Origin: Pelecanus crispus
Lineage: Eukaryota; Chordata; Aves; Pelecaniformes; Pelecanidae
Assembly (NCBI RefSeq): GCF_030463565.1
Contig: NC_134660.1
Coordinates: forward strand, 2,679,501 to 2,743,500
DNA length: 64,000 nt
Direction of reading: 5' to 3'
Shown: positions 46,201 through 57,400 of the stretch, piece by piece
Layout: the number at the start of each line of letters is the position of its first letter
How positions within the stretch are numbered: the stretch's first letter is position 1
The notes under the pieces: model-generated
Databases searched by the model: none
Told to the model about the DNA's origin: nothing
The model's input: the letters and a program-made list of their open reading frames with translations, nothing else
Translations under genes and position numbers: made by a program

Positions 46201-46556
46201 AGGGTTTTCAATGAACTAAAAATTCCACGTGTGGAAGACGGCGCTTGGTGATGGGCCCGCTCCCCATCCCCAAGTGGTCCTAAAGCGGGGAAAAGCAGCC
46301 ATTGCCCCGTTCCCAGAAGAGGAACCTTCCCGGTTGCGGCTGGAGTTCTGCAAAAGGGAGCTGGATTTGATGACGCAGGGGAGCAGCGTGCAGGGGCCTG
46401 GGCTGGGGGGGGGGGGGCAGCAGCGTGATCCCCCCAAAGCACCGCTTGGAGCCAAAGCCTTTGAACCTTCCTATTCCCTTCGTGCTTATCGCTGCTGTCC
46501 TGAACGGCATCGCGATAAACACGGCGGAGTAAAGCAGCGCTGGTTTGCGGGCTGCA
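43200..46556. other. Intergenic sequence between IGFBP4 and TNS4, no gene recognised
   Basis: GC-rich sequence between two convergent genes. Frames are open by composition but match no family I know and lack consistent splice context. A short GCAGAGGGTGCAGGA repeat is at about 43378-43412 and a small GGCACAGAGCAGC duplication at about 44484-44510. Confidence 0.5.
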
Positions 46557-46775
46557 CAGCCCCCAGGGTCCCTGGGCTGGGGTCCCTGGGCTGGGGTCCT
46601 TGGGCTGGGGTCCCTGAGCTGGGGTCCCTGAGCCGGGGTCCCTGAGCAAGGGTCCTTGGGCTGGGGTCCATGAACCGGGGTCCCTGACCAAGGTCCTTGG
46701 GCTGGGGTCCCTGAGCTGGGGTCCCTGAGCTGGGGTCCTTGGGCCGGGGTTCCTGGGCAGGGGTCTCTGGGCTGG
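46557..46775. repeat. 15-bp minisatellite (GGGGTCCCTGAGCTG-type)
   Basis: About 14 units by length of a 15-bp motif GGGGTCC(C/T)TG(G/A)GC(T/C)G with scattered substitutions. The 15-bp period keeps one frame in phase, which creates Pro-rich open frames on the minus strand. Confidence 0.9.
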
Positions 46776-46857
46776 TGCAGCGCTAATTAAGTGTTGGTTA
46801 ATGAAAATAGCTCTGTGTGCACCACCGGCTCTGCCCATATTTACGGCTCCCAGCAGA

Positions 46858-48128
46858 CGGGCAGGGCACAGGCAGGAGGCAGGAGGCAGGCAGGAGGCAG
46901 GCAGGGCACAGGCAGGGAGCAGGCAGGGAGCAGGCAGGGAGCAGGCAGGGAGCAGGCAGGAGGCAGGCAGGGAGCAGGCAGGAGGCAGGCAGGAGGCAGG
47001 CAGGGAGCAGGCAGGAGGCAGGCAGGGCGCAGGCAGGAGGCAGGCAGGGAGCAGGCAGGAGGCAGGCAGGAGGCAGGCAGGGCGCAGGCAGGAGGCAGGC
47101 AGGGCGCAGGCAGGGAGCAGGCAGGAGGCAGGCAGGAGGCAGGCAGGAGGCAGGCAGGGCACAGGCAGGGAGCAGGCAGGGAGCAGGCAGGGAGCAGGCA
47201 GGAGGCAGGCAGGGAGCAGGCAGGAGGCAGGCAGGAGGCAGGCAGGGAGCAGGCAGGAGGCAGGCAGGGCGCAGGCAGGAGGCAGGCAGGGTGCAGGCAG
47301 GCGCAGGCAGGGCGCAGGCAGGAGGCAGGCAGGAGGCAGGCAGGAGGCAGGCAGGGAGCAGGCAGGAGGCAGGCAGGAGGCAGGCAGGAGGCAGGCAGGA
47401 GGCAGGCAGGGCGCAGGCAGGGAGCAGGCAGGGCGCAGGCAGGGAGCAGGCAGGAGGCAGGCAGGGCGCAGGCAGGAGGCAGGCAGGAGGCAGGCAGGGC
47501 GCAGGCAGGCGCAGGCAGGAGGCAGGCAGGAGGCAGGCAGGAGGCAGGCAGGGCGCAGGCAGGAGACAGGCAGGGCGCAGGCAGGCGCAGGCAGGAGGCA
47601 GGCAGGAGGCGGGCAGGAGGCGGGCAGGGAGCAGGCAGGAGGTAGGAGGCAGGCAGGGAGCAGGCAGGAGGCAGGCAGGGCGCAGGCAGGAGGTAGGCAG
47701 GAGGCAGGCGGGGAGCAGGCAGGTGCAGGCAGGGCGCAGGCAGGAGGCAGGAGGCAGGCAGGGCGCAGGCAGGAGGCAGGCAGGGAGCAGGCAGGTGCAG
47801 GCAGGAGGCAGGAGGCAGGCAGGGCGCAGGCAGGAGGCAGGCGGGGAGCAGGCAGGGCGCAGGTGCAGGCAGGGCGCAGGCAGGGCGCAGGCAGGGTGCA
47901 GGCAGGCGCAGGCAGGAGGCAGGCAGGAGGCAGGAGGCAGGCAGGGCGCAGGCAGGGCGCAGGCAGGAGGCAGGCAGGAGGCAGGCAGGGTGCAGGAGGC
48001 AGGAGGCAGGCAGGGAGCAGGCAGGAGGCAGGCGGGGAGCAGGCAGGGCGCAGGTGCAGGCAGGAGGCAGGCAGGGCGCAGGCAGGGTGCAGGCAGGCGC
48101 AGGCAGGAGGCAGGCAGGTGCAGGCAGG
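46858..48128. repeat. 11-bp minisatellite (CAGGCAGGGAG / CAGGCAGGAGG / CAGGCAGGGCG)
   Basis: About 1.27 kb of G-rich plus-strand repeat, on the order of 100 units by length. Three main variants of an 11-bp unit are interspersed, with rare shorter units such as CAGGCAGGTG and single changes. No unit contains a stop triplet in any frame on either strand, so open frames of several hundred codons appear on both strands; none should be taken as protein. Confidence 0.95.
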
Positions 48129-48690
48129 GCTGGACGGTGTGGTGCTGGGGCCCCTTGCCGGCTGCAGCGCGCACTGCAGCGGGTCCCATCCTGCATACCC
48201 CGTGGGGGGCCGGGGGTCCTGCGGGGCCAGGGATGCACAAGCCCGGGGCGCTGGGGCTGCGCTGCGTCCCCCCGAGCCGCCCGTGACCTTGGGGTGCCGC
48301 GTTCCCCTGGGTCTGGGGGTTGATGCTTTGCAGCGCGACGGGGACGGCACAAGGGGTGCAGAGCCCGCGGGGTCACGGGCTCGCCCAGCCCGGCCCCAGG
48401 CTGGGTGCTGGGTTTTGGCTGAGCAGGGCTTAGGGCAGGGAGACTCGGGGGGGGACAAAGCCATGAGTTTCTCATCCTGGAGCCGGGCGCTCCCCCCGCC
48501 CCACGCGGTAACTCCAATATCTGCTTTTATCGCTGCCAAAGAGCTGTTGCAGCTGGATGCCGTTACGCGGTCTGGCTGGAGGAGAGCGACTTTGTATGTG
48601 CAACGCATGCAGACGCGTTGCCGTTTGAGAGAGCAGAGCAATGTATTTCAGTTGCTAACGTCTCCGCAGTGTTTGCAGTGAGATAAACAA
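48129..48690. other. Sequence between the minisatellite and the TNS4 3' end
   Basis: GC-rich up to about 48500, then more balanced. No gene recognised. A canonical polyadenylation signal for TNS4 lies at its right edge. Confidence 0.4.
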
Positions 48691-48698
48691 TCCGCTGC

Positions 48699-48991
48699 TT
48701 TATTGAAAATACCCCTAAGGAGGGTTTGTTAGCGCAGGGTCCGAAATTAAAACAACGTAGAGGCACCAGGTAAGCGAGCGCTAAGGGAGACGGCTGTATG
48801 GTGGACTCGGAGCCGCTCTACTCCACTCTGAGATTACGGCAAGAGCTGAATCTTCAGCTGGTGTAAATCACGGCAGCACTGATTTCCACGAGGGTGCGCC
48901 AATTTACGTCATCTGAGGATCTGGCCCAAATTCATGCAAGTCATTTCCAAAAACCCAATGTTTTACTGTCATGAAAATGTCAACATTTATT
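48699..48991 (-). terminator. Two AATAAA polyadenylation signals of TNS4
   Basis: Canonical hexamers on the minus strand at 48991-48986 and 48704-48699. Either or both may be used. Confidence 0.5.
48845..48935. repeat. Old amniote interspersed-repeat-like palindrome
   Basis: CAGCTGGTGTAAATCACG is mirrored by CAATTTACGTCATCTG, followed by AGGATCTGGCCCAAA. The same TTTACACCAGCTGAGG-ATCTG-CCCA phrase returns at about 55048-55075. I recall this phrase from many reptile and bird loci; family name not assigned. Confidence 0.45.
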
Positions 48992-49715
48992 TCTCAGCTT
49001 GCCGCGATGTCTGGAGGTTGAGCTAGCCTGTAACCCCGCTTTGCAAAAAAAGGGCAGGAGAATTTACCAGCACCAGGCAAAAATAGGTTGCCTTTCGATG
49101 CTTCTGCTCTTTGAGGGAAGCAGGATTTTTCAGCAGGGTCTAGTGATTTTATATGCTTTGATTTGCAAAACCGCCTCCTGAGGCCGGTCTATGGCCAGGG
49201 AGGTGAGTTCCCCCCTGCCTGCACCAGACGTCCCCTCCCGCGGCACTGGGGGGTCGTTAGGGCCGAGTCCCCGAAGGTGGGAGCTCAGCTCCACCGAACA
49301 CGCCTCAGCTTGGACACCCCGAGTGCAGGCATCCCCTGCTGCCAGTAGAAATCTCAGCCAGAGTATTTCGGTCTTCCAGAGAAAAGCGAAGGGTGCATGC
49401 CCGGTGAGGGAGGCAGCGGTTCCGTACGGTAAGCACAGCTCCCGTCCCGCAGCTCTGCTCCCAGCCCGGCACAGCTCCCCATGGGCAGCCATCCTACAGC
49501 GGCGAGCGCTGCCACGCGATGCCCCGTGGAGGGTCTCGGAGGAACACCTCATCCCACCAGCGCATGAAATCTTTAACTGAGACTCTTGACTTGACGGTAC
49601 GTAACAAAAAAATATAAATACGAGCTGTTGCCAAAATGCAGGAAAAGGTGAGCAGTAGAAGCTTGGCAGCGTCTGGGCAGCTGCCAGCCCTGAGCTGTCC
49701 CGGCGTTTCTGTCCT

Positions 49716-51448
49716 CTACGGGCCCGGCAGGAGCTTGCACAGAAGGTCGATGACAAGCGACGCTGGCTGCACAGTGTCGTACTCCGCAAACAGGTGACAG
49801 AGGTTCTCCGAATCTGTCTGGCTTTTGGCCACAAACCCAAAGATCCTTTGAAAAAAGGAGAGAGAGCCTTATGTAGTTTGCATCCAGGAATCCAAAGGAA
49901 TACACTTAAACTAGCCCCAGCCACAAAGCAAAATCCCGGTTCCAGCAATTCTACCTTGGCCTGCTCCCCAATCACGTTTACTTGGAAGCAAAACAGCCGG
50001 GAGAAGTGTTTCTGGCAAGGCTTCCCCAGCTGTGAAAAGTTTCTTGAACGCAAGGTAGAGCCAGATATAAACTCACTTCCTGAGCCCAGAGCAAGCGAGT
50101 CACTGGGAAGGCTGATGGATTTGGACGGGGGCTTTCGACACGAGGGGATGCGGGGAATCGGGCGTAGCCAAACCTCTCATCCAAACCTACAGAGCAAAAC
50201 TCCCCACAAAGCTTCACCCATCTGTCCCACATCTCATCGTGCCACCACGTTAGCTTTTATCGCATCCCCCTCTTCATTCTTAAGCTTTGATTCCTTGCTG
50301 CTCAGCAAAGCTTTGCAATGCACCCGCTGGAGGCGTCTCCCCCCCGATTTCCACCGGCATGCTTCGGCTGCGGGAGGTCCCTGCGCAGGCCTTACCTCGA
50401 GGACTTGCAGTACTTCTGCCACCTGAGGGAAGAACAGAATTGGATTTGCTCAGAAGAGCGACATTTAACTCACTCCATCAGCTGCAAAGTCAAGGTTTAT
50501 ATTTAGCTAAACCCAGCGTATTAAGCCCAGGGCAGGGGCTGCACAGCCGACGGTTGGGATTTGGGATTTTAAGCTGTGCAGAGATGGGAGCAGCGGAGCC
50601 GGGCTGGGAACCGTGGGGAAGCGAACGCTGCGCGGCGGCTCTGACCGGCACGGACGCCCTCATCCCGCAGAGCGGCCGATAACTCACTTTCTGTTCTCGG
50701 GATCCATCCCGCAAAACCTGATGGCAGCCAAGGGGTAGTGTCGCCTGAAAAACACCCTGTCAGGGGGAGGAGGAGAGCCCGGCGTTAGAGGAGGAAGCGC
50801 CCAGACGGAGCTGGTGGCAGAAACAGGCATTTGCAAATTCAAGCCCTTCTCAAACTGTTGTGGGGGGTGGGAACAGGGGGTATGGGGGACGGGGAGTGGG
50901 GGTCCCGCTCCCCGGGGCCGGCCGCTGCGCTGGCAGCTGGCAAAGCGCAGGCAGCTCGTGGGTTCAGCCAGCTCCTGCCTCCCACCCGAGAAGTTGCCAC
51001 AAGCGTCACATAAAGCAGCATCGTGCCCTGTGCTGTAAACAGACGGGATCGAGTCCACCCCTGGATTGCAACACGGATCTGTCCTAGCAGGCCAGTTTTT
51101 CTGGCCGCGCTGCAGATCAGCGCGTTGGCAGGCTGAGAGGCAAGCAGAGAGCTGTGCGGTCACGGGCGAGCTGCATTTCCATGAGCATTTAACATCCCCC
51201 CTGCAGCTTGCCACCAGTGAGCCCTCGGCCGCGGCAGCAGCCCGGCACCCTGTCCTGACCCTCCCCAGGCAGCTCTTACTTTCTCTGGATGTCGGTCAGC
51301 GTGACTCCCTGCTCGGTCACTCTGAAGTGCACGAGGGTGGGTGTGGGCAGCATCTCCAGCTCGAAGGTGGACGAGACGGCTTTCTGGATGGCCGGGGCTC
51401 CGGTGAGCGTCTCCAAGTTCACCGAGTTGAGGTACAAGACGTTGCACA
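49716..51448 (-). other. TNS4: TNS4 PTB domain exons
   Basis: Four exons (51448-51280, 50756-50688, 50422-50396, 49845-49716). Landmarks are [61 protein letters not shown], and FGFVAKSQ with CHLFAEYD. The 27-nt exon at 50396-50422 is confirmed by phase on both sides. Confidence 0.92.
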
Positions 51449-54400
51449 CTGCAAGGACAGCACAGAGCCCGGCTCAGCACGGGGCCGGCGTCACGCCGGC
51501 ATCTCGTTGCGCTGAGCGTGTGCAGCGCCGAGCACAGCGGTGCCGGGTCCAGGGCCAGGTCCCAGGCATCATCCTGTAGAACCGGATGCGTGTATGTGGG
51601 TCAGATTTGTTTTGATGACAATTAAAGATTTGGTGACTCAGAAATTCTTCACAAATTTATTTTGGTTTACTTTAATGCTTTGCACTAATTGTTTTAAAAG
51701 TCAGAGTATTTAATTTCCGGTTTCTGAATGTCAGATTTGGATTTTGTTTTCTGTTTATTACATATTTCCTTTAATGAAAAGCAGAAATACCCCAAGCCAA
51801 CTAACAGCTGAAGGCCAACCTAAAACATGACATTTCAGGCTGATTGAGCTGTTCTGGGTCAAACTAAACTTTTCAGCTTGCCAACTTATTTTTCAGAGTT
51901 TCCAGCAAAACAAAGCAGTTCCCAACTCCCCCGAGCGCGCCGTGACCCATCCGCGCGGTCCCCCGTCCATCGCGCTCTGCTCTCACCTGGAGCCCACCCA
52001 CCGCTGCACCCAGGCTGGGGGGACCTGGGTGCAGAAGAGAAGCAAAGACCCTTCCCCGTCCTGCTGTGCAGTTTCCATGCGTCTCCCATAAGGTCCCTCA
52101 GCAATTTAACCAGCCCCGACTGCCCCATCCCTCTCCTAGGAACTCCGGCTGTTCAATGCCCAGCAGTTCAATACCCTGGTTGAGGCCAATCAGGAGAGAC
52201 GCTTAAAAATCAGGGGCTACTTAAAATTGTGGGAATTGTGCGTCTTTTATCAGCCTTGGGACCTCAAGAACTGTCTTTTCAAACTTCACTATCGTGAGGA
52301 CCAAGAGTCTCCTTTCTTTAAAAATTTCAGATTCCCTTGTAGGCCCATGATCTGAGGATGTGAAGAAAATCCGCAGGTGTCTCCAACCTGGTGCTAAAGC
52401 CAGGAGGGGGACATTGCACCGGCACCCACAGATGCACCGGGGTGACCTGCGGTTCTGCACAGGTCCAAAGACAGCGCCGGCTTTTCAGCTTCTGCTGTGA
52501 ATGGTGTCCGAACGGATGACATAAAAAAAATAGAGCCCTGTGGTTGATCCGTAAGGACTGAAGCCCAAAGCATGGGTGCATGCCCAGAGCTCTAGCTATT
52601 GGAAACTCGACTGTCCCCTGGTGCCAGCAGCCTGCTCCTTTCCTCACCAGCAGTTTTCTTCAGCAGGGATAGTGCGGATTCAGGAGCGCAGTCAGGGCTG
52701 TCTTCTCCATCAGCAAGATCTGCACAAAGGACAAGCAGGAGCACTGATGTCCACAGGTCAGGTTGCTCGGCTCACCACTCTGGGTGAAATTCCTTCTCTC
52801 GCAAGAGGCCCAAAGGCCCAGGACCACTTAAATTGCAGGGGTTTAGAGCAGTAATTCATTTAATTGTGCTCCATTTCCCTCTCCTGGCTCCATTCATCTC
52901 TGACCTCCCCGCTCCTCCTTTCCTTGCCCACCCTCAGTGGTCCCCTGCTCCCCGCTGCTTTGCTGACCGCCCTCCATCCCCAGCAGAAGCAAGTCCCCAC
53001 CATCTCGTACTCGAGTCAGCTCTTGCAGGTCCCTGCTCCTCCTACGGCCAGGGCAATCAGCCCCGTTGCAGGGGTGCCTGGCTGATTTGGCCCCCTCCCC
53101 GCTGCAGGACCGTGCCCATCTCCCCAGACGGGCAGGAGGGACCGCTCGGAGCATCTCTCCTGCCCCAACACCTACCTCGGGTGGGGATGCTCAGCTTGCA
53201 GGGCAGTGCCAGTGGGGTGATGGCGTGCTGATACACAAAGGCAGAGAGGCTCCCTGCAACACAGAACCGTGAGTCGGGGGGGCCCTGGTACCTGAAACCT
53301 CCCACCCATGCACCTCCGGCCCCTCAACAGTGTCCCAGGGACCTCAGAAGGAGGGAAGGGGGGGGCTAAGCTGGACTATTTGGGGTCTCACAGTGACAAA
53401 AATGGGTTTTCCAACCCCCACCCCATGTTCTTGTTTTGGAGACTGCTCCCACAGTCTCAGTGGCAGAGAAGTGCGGGCAGGAGCCAGGGGCTGGGGTCCC
53501 TCATGCTCACACACTCACTGCAGGGCTGTGGAGCGGCCCCGGTGCTGGCCGGTGCTTCGAGGGGCTTTTGGAAACAGCTCCTGGGGCTGCCAGGGCTGCT
53601 GCGGGTGATGGCACCGTCCTTACCAAAATACAGCTCCTCGCTGGCCCCTTTCAAGTGCACCCCTTTGGCAGACGACTCGATGAGGAAGTGCCGGATGAAA
53701 TCACTGCTCTCATCGCCTGCGAGTGGGATTGAAGACAATGTCAGCACTGGCACAACCACGGCTATTTCGCCCCTGCCCTCCCCTGCCCGCCCCGGGGCCC
53801 GTCCCAGGGCATCCACCGGAGCTTCTGCTCTGCGCGGTGAGCGCGGTGCCAGCCCCCCGTGCGTGAGGATGGGCATGCACATCCCTTGGGTGGGGATGCT
53901 CAGCTTGCAGGGCAAGCTTGCTTTAGTTTGACTGGTTTCAGTTAAATCCCTGAAGCAAACCCCACCTTTCCGAGTGAGTCCCTGTACCTGTCTGGCTGCC
54001 GGATGGAGAGACGGGAACCTTCATCGCCAGTCCGAAAGACCCGCGGTATGACGTGCTGTCGCGCACAACGAATGTGCCTGGCTCCTTGTCCTTCAGCAGC
54101 TGGATTGCTGTCAAAGCACAGGCGGAGGCTCAGCCAAGCAAAACAGGTGGAACCTCCCCACGTTGCGTTTTGCGTCCAGCCGATGCTCTCGCGGGGAGTC
54201 GTTCCTTGCCAGCAGCGAGGAATCATCAGGAGCATTTGCTGAGCATTTGCACGTCCCTCGTGAGGGTACCAGCTGCAGGGCACCTGCAGACTGAGGGGCC
54301 CTGGCTCGGTCCCGTGGGTCCCTGCGGTCCCCAGGACAGAGTCAGCCCCTGCCTGGGCCATGCTGAGTAGCAGCAGAGGCAGGAGAAGGTTTTTCTGGAG

Positions 54401-57400
54401 CTGAGGGGGACACAGAGGGGCCGTGGCACAGCCCGTGTTTCTGAGCCTTCCCCCTAGACCTGTGAGCGGGTCTCTCCGTGCCCATCAACCCCCAGTATGC
54501 CTTGAATTGCCATCACCCAGTGCCCACAGGGCCTCAGCACGGGCAAGAGCTGGACTGAGGCGCTGCGGGGAGGCAAACGCCAGCCTGGGGAACAGGCAGC
54601 AGTCCTGCAGACCCCCAGAGAGCAAGTCTGAGCTGGCGTTATCCCAGAAGAGACGCTTATTGCCTTACCTTGGTCCCTGCTTATGCTCGGCTTGAACCAG
54701 TATTTCGATGTGTCCATCACAAACTTCATGGTCGGCTGCCCAGCCCTGAGGGGACCTGCAAAAGACCTTGCGGTGTCAAGGCCAGCGTGGGACCTGACAG
54801 ACCTTCACAGCAGACATCACTGAGCAGGACAGAGCCCTAGCAAAGATATTTCTTTTTCAGGCTGGCCAGAGTTGAAGTGTTTCTTCAATGCTTTTGACCA
54901 GAGCTTCCTCCCTACTCCTCAGAATAATTCATTCTCCACGTAATTATCTCTCTTGGCAGGCTGCGACAGAGCGCAGAAGGGCAGCACGTGGAATCTCCCA
55001 GCAGTGCCAGTCTGCCCAGCCCTGCACAAGTCCACTGGACCGTAGGGGTTTACACCAGCTGAGGGATCTGACCCACAAAGCCCTCCTGCTATTCCTATAA
55101 GAATCCCAATTAAAACCCTCTGCCCCAAGAGCTGCCTCTGCTTATCTCCTCCAGAGCACAATAGCCTCATTGTCTACCCTTGAATGAGGGACCTTATGAA
55201 CTCTGGTATCTTTAGATGTCCTCCAGAGCAAACTGGAACCCTAATCCCTCCTCCCCACCCATTCTGAGCCCACAAACAAGTACGAAATGACAGAATTATG
55301 GTTCTAATTCTCAGGTGCTATAAATACGTGTATCTGCATCTCCTTGAGGGGACCAGAGCGTTTCTGCCTGCTGAGGACATGCCCCAGGACCCTGGTGGGC
55401 AAAACACCATGGCTAATGCAGGGTCATCAGCAAAGAGCTGGAGACCACCGCAGAGCCCTGCAACCCAATGTGGAGATACATCAAGGGTTTCTAGCTCCAG
55501 CAAGGACCCCCTGTCCTTCACGTCTACAACCCACAGATAAACCAGAGCAGAAAACGGTGTTTGCTCCCCCTTTCCTGGTAGCTGTTGGGCTCTACAGCTG
55601 CTTCCCCACCCCAGACCTGCCCTGTGGCGGGGAGGTGACTTACTGTCGGAGACGCAGGAGAGCACTGGTGCCGACAGCGCGTTGTTCAGGCCACCGAGCC
55701 TCAAGGCTGGGCTGCAGCTGGGAGGGGGGCTCTGCTTGACAGAGGCTGGGGGAACTTTGGCCAGCCTGGAAGATGCATCTCCTTGTTCCAGGCACCCGTT
55801 CACCAGCAGCACCGGGATGTCGGCTGCGGAGTTGAGGATGGAGGGGGGACAGCTGCTGGCCTGTCCCTTCTGGGATGGGGGGGTGTTGGCCGTGGTGCAG
55901 CAGGCTGCCCTGGGCTGCTGGGGACTCAGGCCAAAAGCTTCTCCAGAGTGAGATCTGATGCTCGGGGAAGGTGGGCAGGGGCTGCCCAGGGAGCTGGCAG
56001 GGGACGGGCAGTCAGCGGAGCAGCGGGCAGCAGGGTGAGCATCCGAATCGTCGTTGTGGAGCGAGTGGGTGCTGCTGCAAGAGGGAGACAGAGAGCAGAA
56101 GATCAGCGGGGTTGTTTCACCAGGATGGGATGCACACCCCAGAGACCCAGCCAGCCCCGCGGGGCATTGACTCCCAGCCTGAGGAAGGAGGTCTTGGGCA
56201 ATGGGACTTGGGGTAACTGTGCCGTGCCCCTTCCATCCCCATCACCACCCTGAGACTGGGACACAAGGCGGCATTTACCTTCCAAGGATGTAACTGGTGT
56301 CTGAGCCGGGGCTTGTGGAGAGCAGGGAGACCCAGCTGCCCCTCTGCTGGGCCCTCACCATGTGCACGGGCTTCAGCAAATTGTCAAAGCCCGGGGAGGT
56401 GCCGAGAGCCCTGGGGCCGTAGGAGATGCTGTCCGTCTGGCCGGCCGTGCACTGCTGGGGGACAGCGATGCACTTGGATGCTTTGCTGCAGGTCGGGGAG
56501 GCAGTGCAGCTCGGGGTGGCTGACCGGGGGCTTGCAGGTCCGGGTGGGCTCGAGAAAACCACGCTGCCACTGGTGCTGTAGTTGCCTCTGAGTCCCCCTT
56601 TTTGGGGCAGGAAGCCATTGCCCTGGGGGGACCTGGAGAACAGCGTGCCCGAGGGGCTGGGGGAGCCCTGCAGCAGCTCGGGACATACGGCTCTGCCTGG
56701 CGTCATCTCTATGTATTTAATGTCTGGAGGAGGAAAGAGGAGGTTGTTATCGGTTCAGTGTTCGAGTCGAGTTTGTTAGCTAAGCTCTGTGGGGGACATG
56801 CGTCTCTGTTCTTCTTGCTATTAATTTTGGCTCCAGTTTGCATGCCCTGCAGGGCTGCTGGGCCCAGGGGAGAACCCCTGGGCTCTGCAGGGAGACCCCC
56901 ATGGCCTAACGCTGGCCTTTGTTAAGACCCTGTGAGGGCTGATTTCTTCATGGCCACCAAGTCACGGTGACCCACCGAAGTGCAGGCGGGCTCCCAGGCA
57001 AGAGGAGTTACATGCGGTCATGTCTGACTGCACAGACCCCCCGCACCAGCATTGCACACCCGGTGCTTGCCGAGACCTGCAGCGAGAGGCGGGTGTTTCC
57101 TCCAGCAGCTGCTCTGTGTACCTGACTCAAGAGAAAAACATCTGGCTGCTCCCCCCAGGGATGACATCAGGCTCGGAGGGTGCCCACGGCAGCAGGCGCG
57201 TGGCCCTGCACACCCTCTGAGCTGGCTGGGTGGAGGAGCACGGGGAACATCACCTGGCCCCCAGGCACCGCTGGACATCTGCGCCATCCGCGCCGTGGCT
57301 GCGGAGCGGGAGGCAGAGGGAAGCCGTGTGGGACAAGGCTCAAGGTGTCAGCTATGGGACCGGGCGTGCCAGCAGCGAGCGTGCAGCCCAGGGCAGGGGC

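Larger units (their letters stand above)
48690..49715 (-). other. TNS4: TNS4 3' UTR
   Basis: Follows the stop codon at 49718-49716. Minus-strand AATAAA signals are at 48991-48986 and 48704-48699, giving a UTR of about 0.75 or 1.03 kb. An old interspersed-repeat-like segment is included at 48845-48935. Confidence 0.55.

Noticed and set aside
45876-48641. 921-codon minus-strand open frame
   Set aside because: It crosses both minisatellites and is built of repeated Cys-Leu-Leu-Pro-Ala; no domain, and other frames are equally open.
46801-48681. 626-codon plus-strand Gln/Ala/Gly/Arg-rich open frame
   Set aside because: Direct translation of the 11-bp repeat, which lacks stops in all frames.
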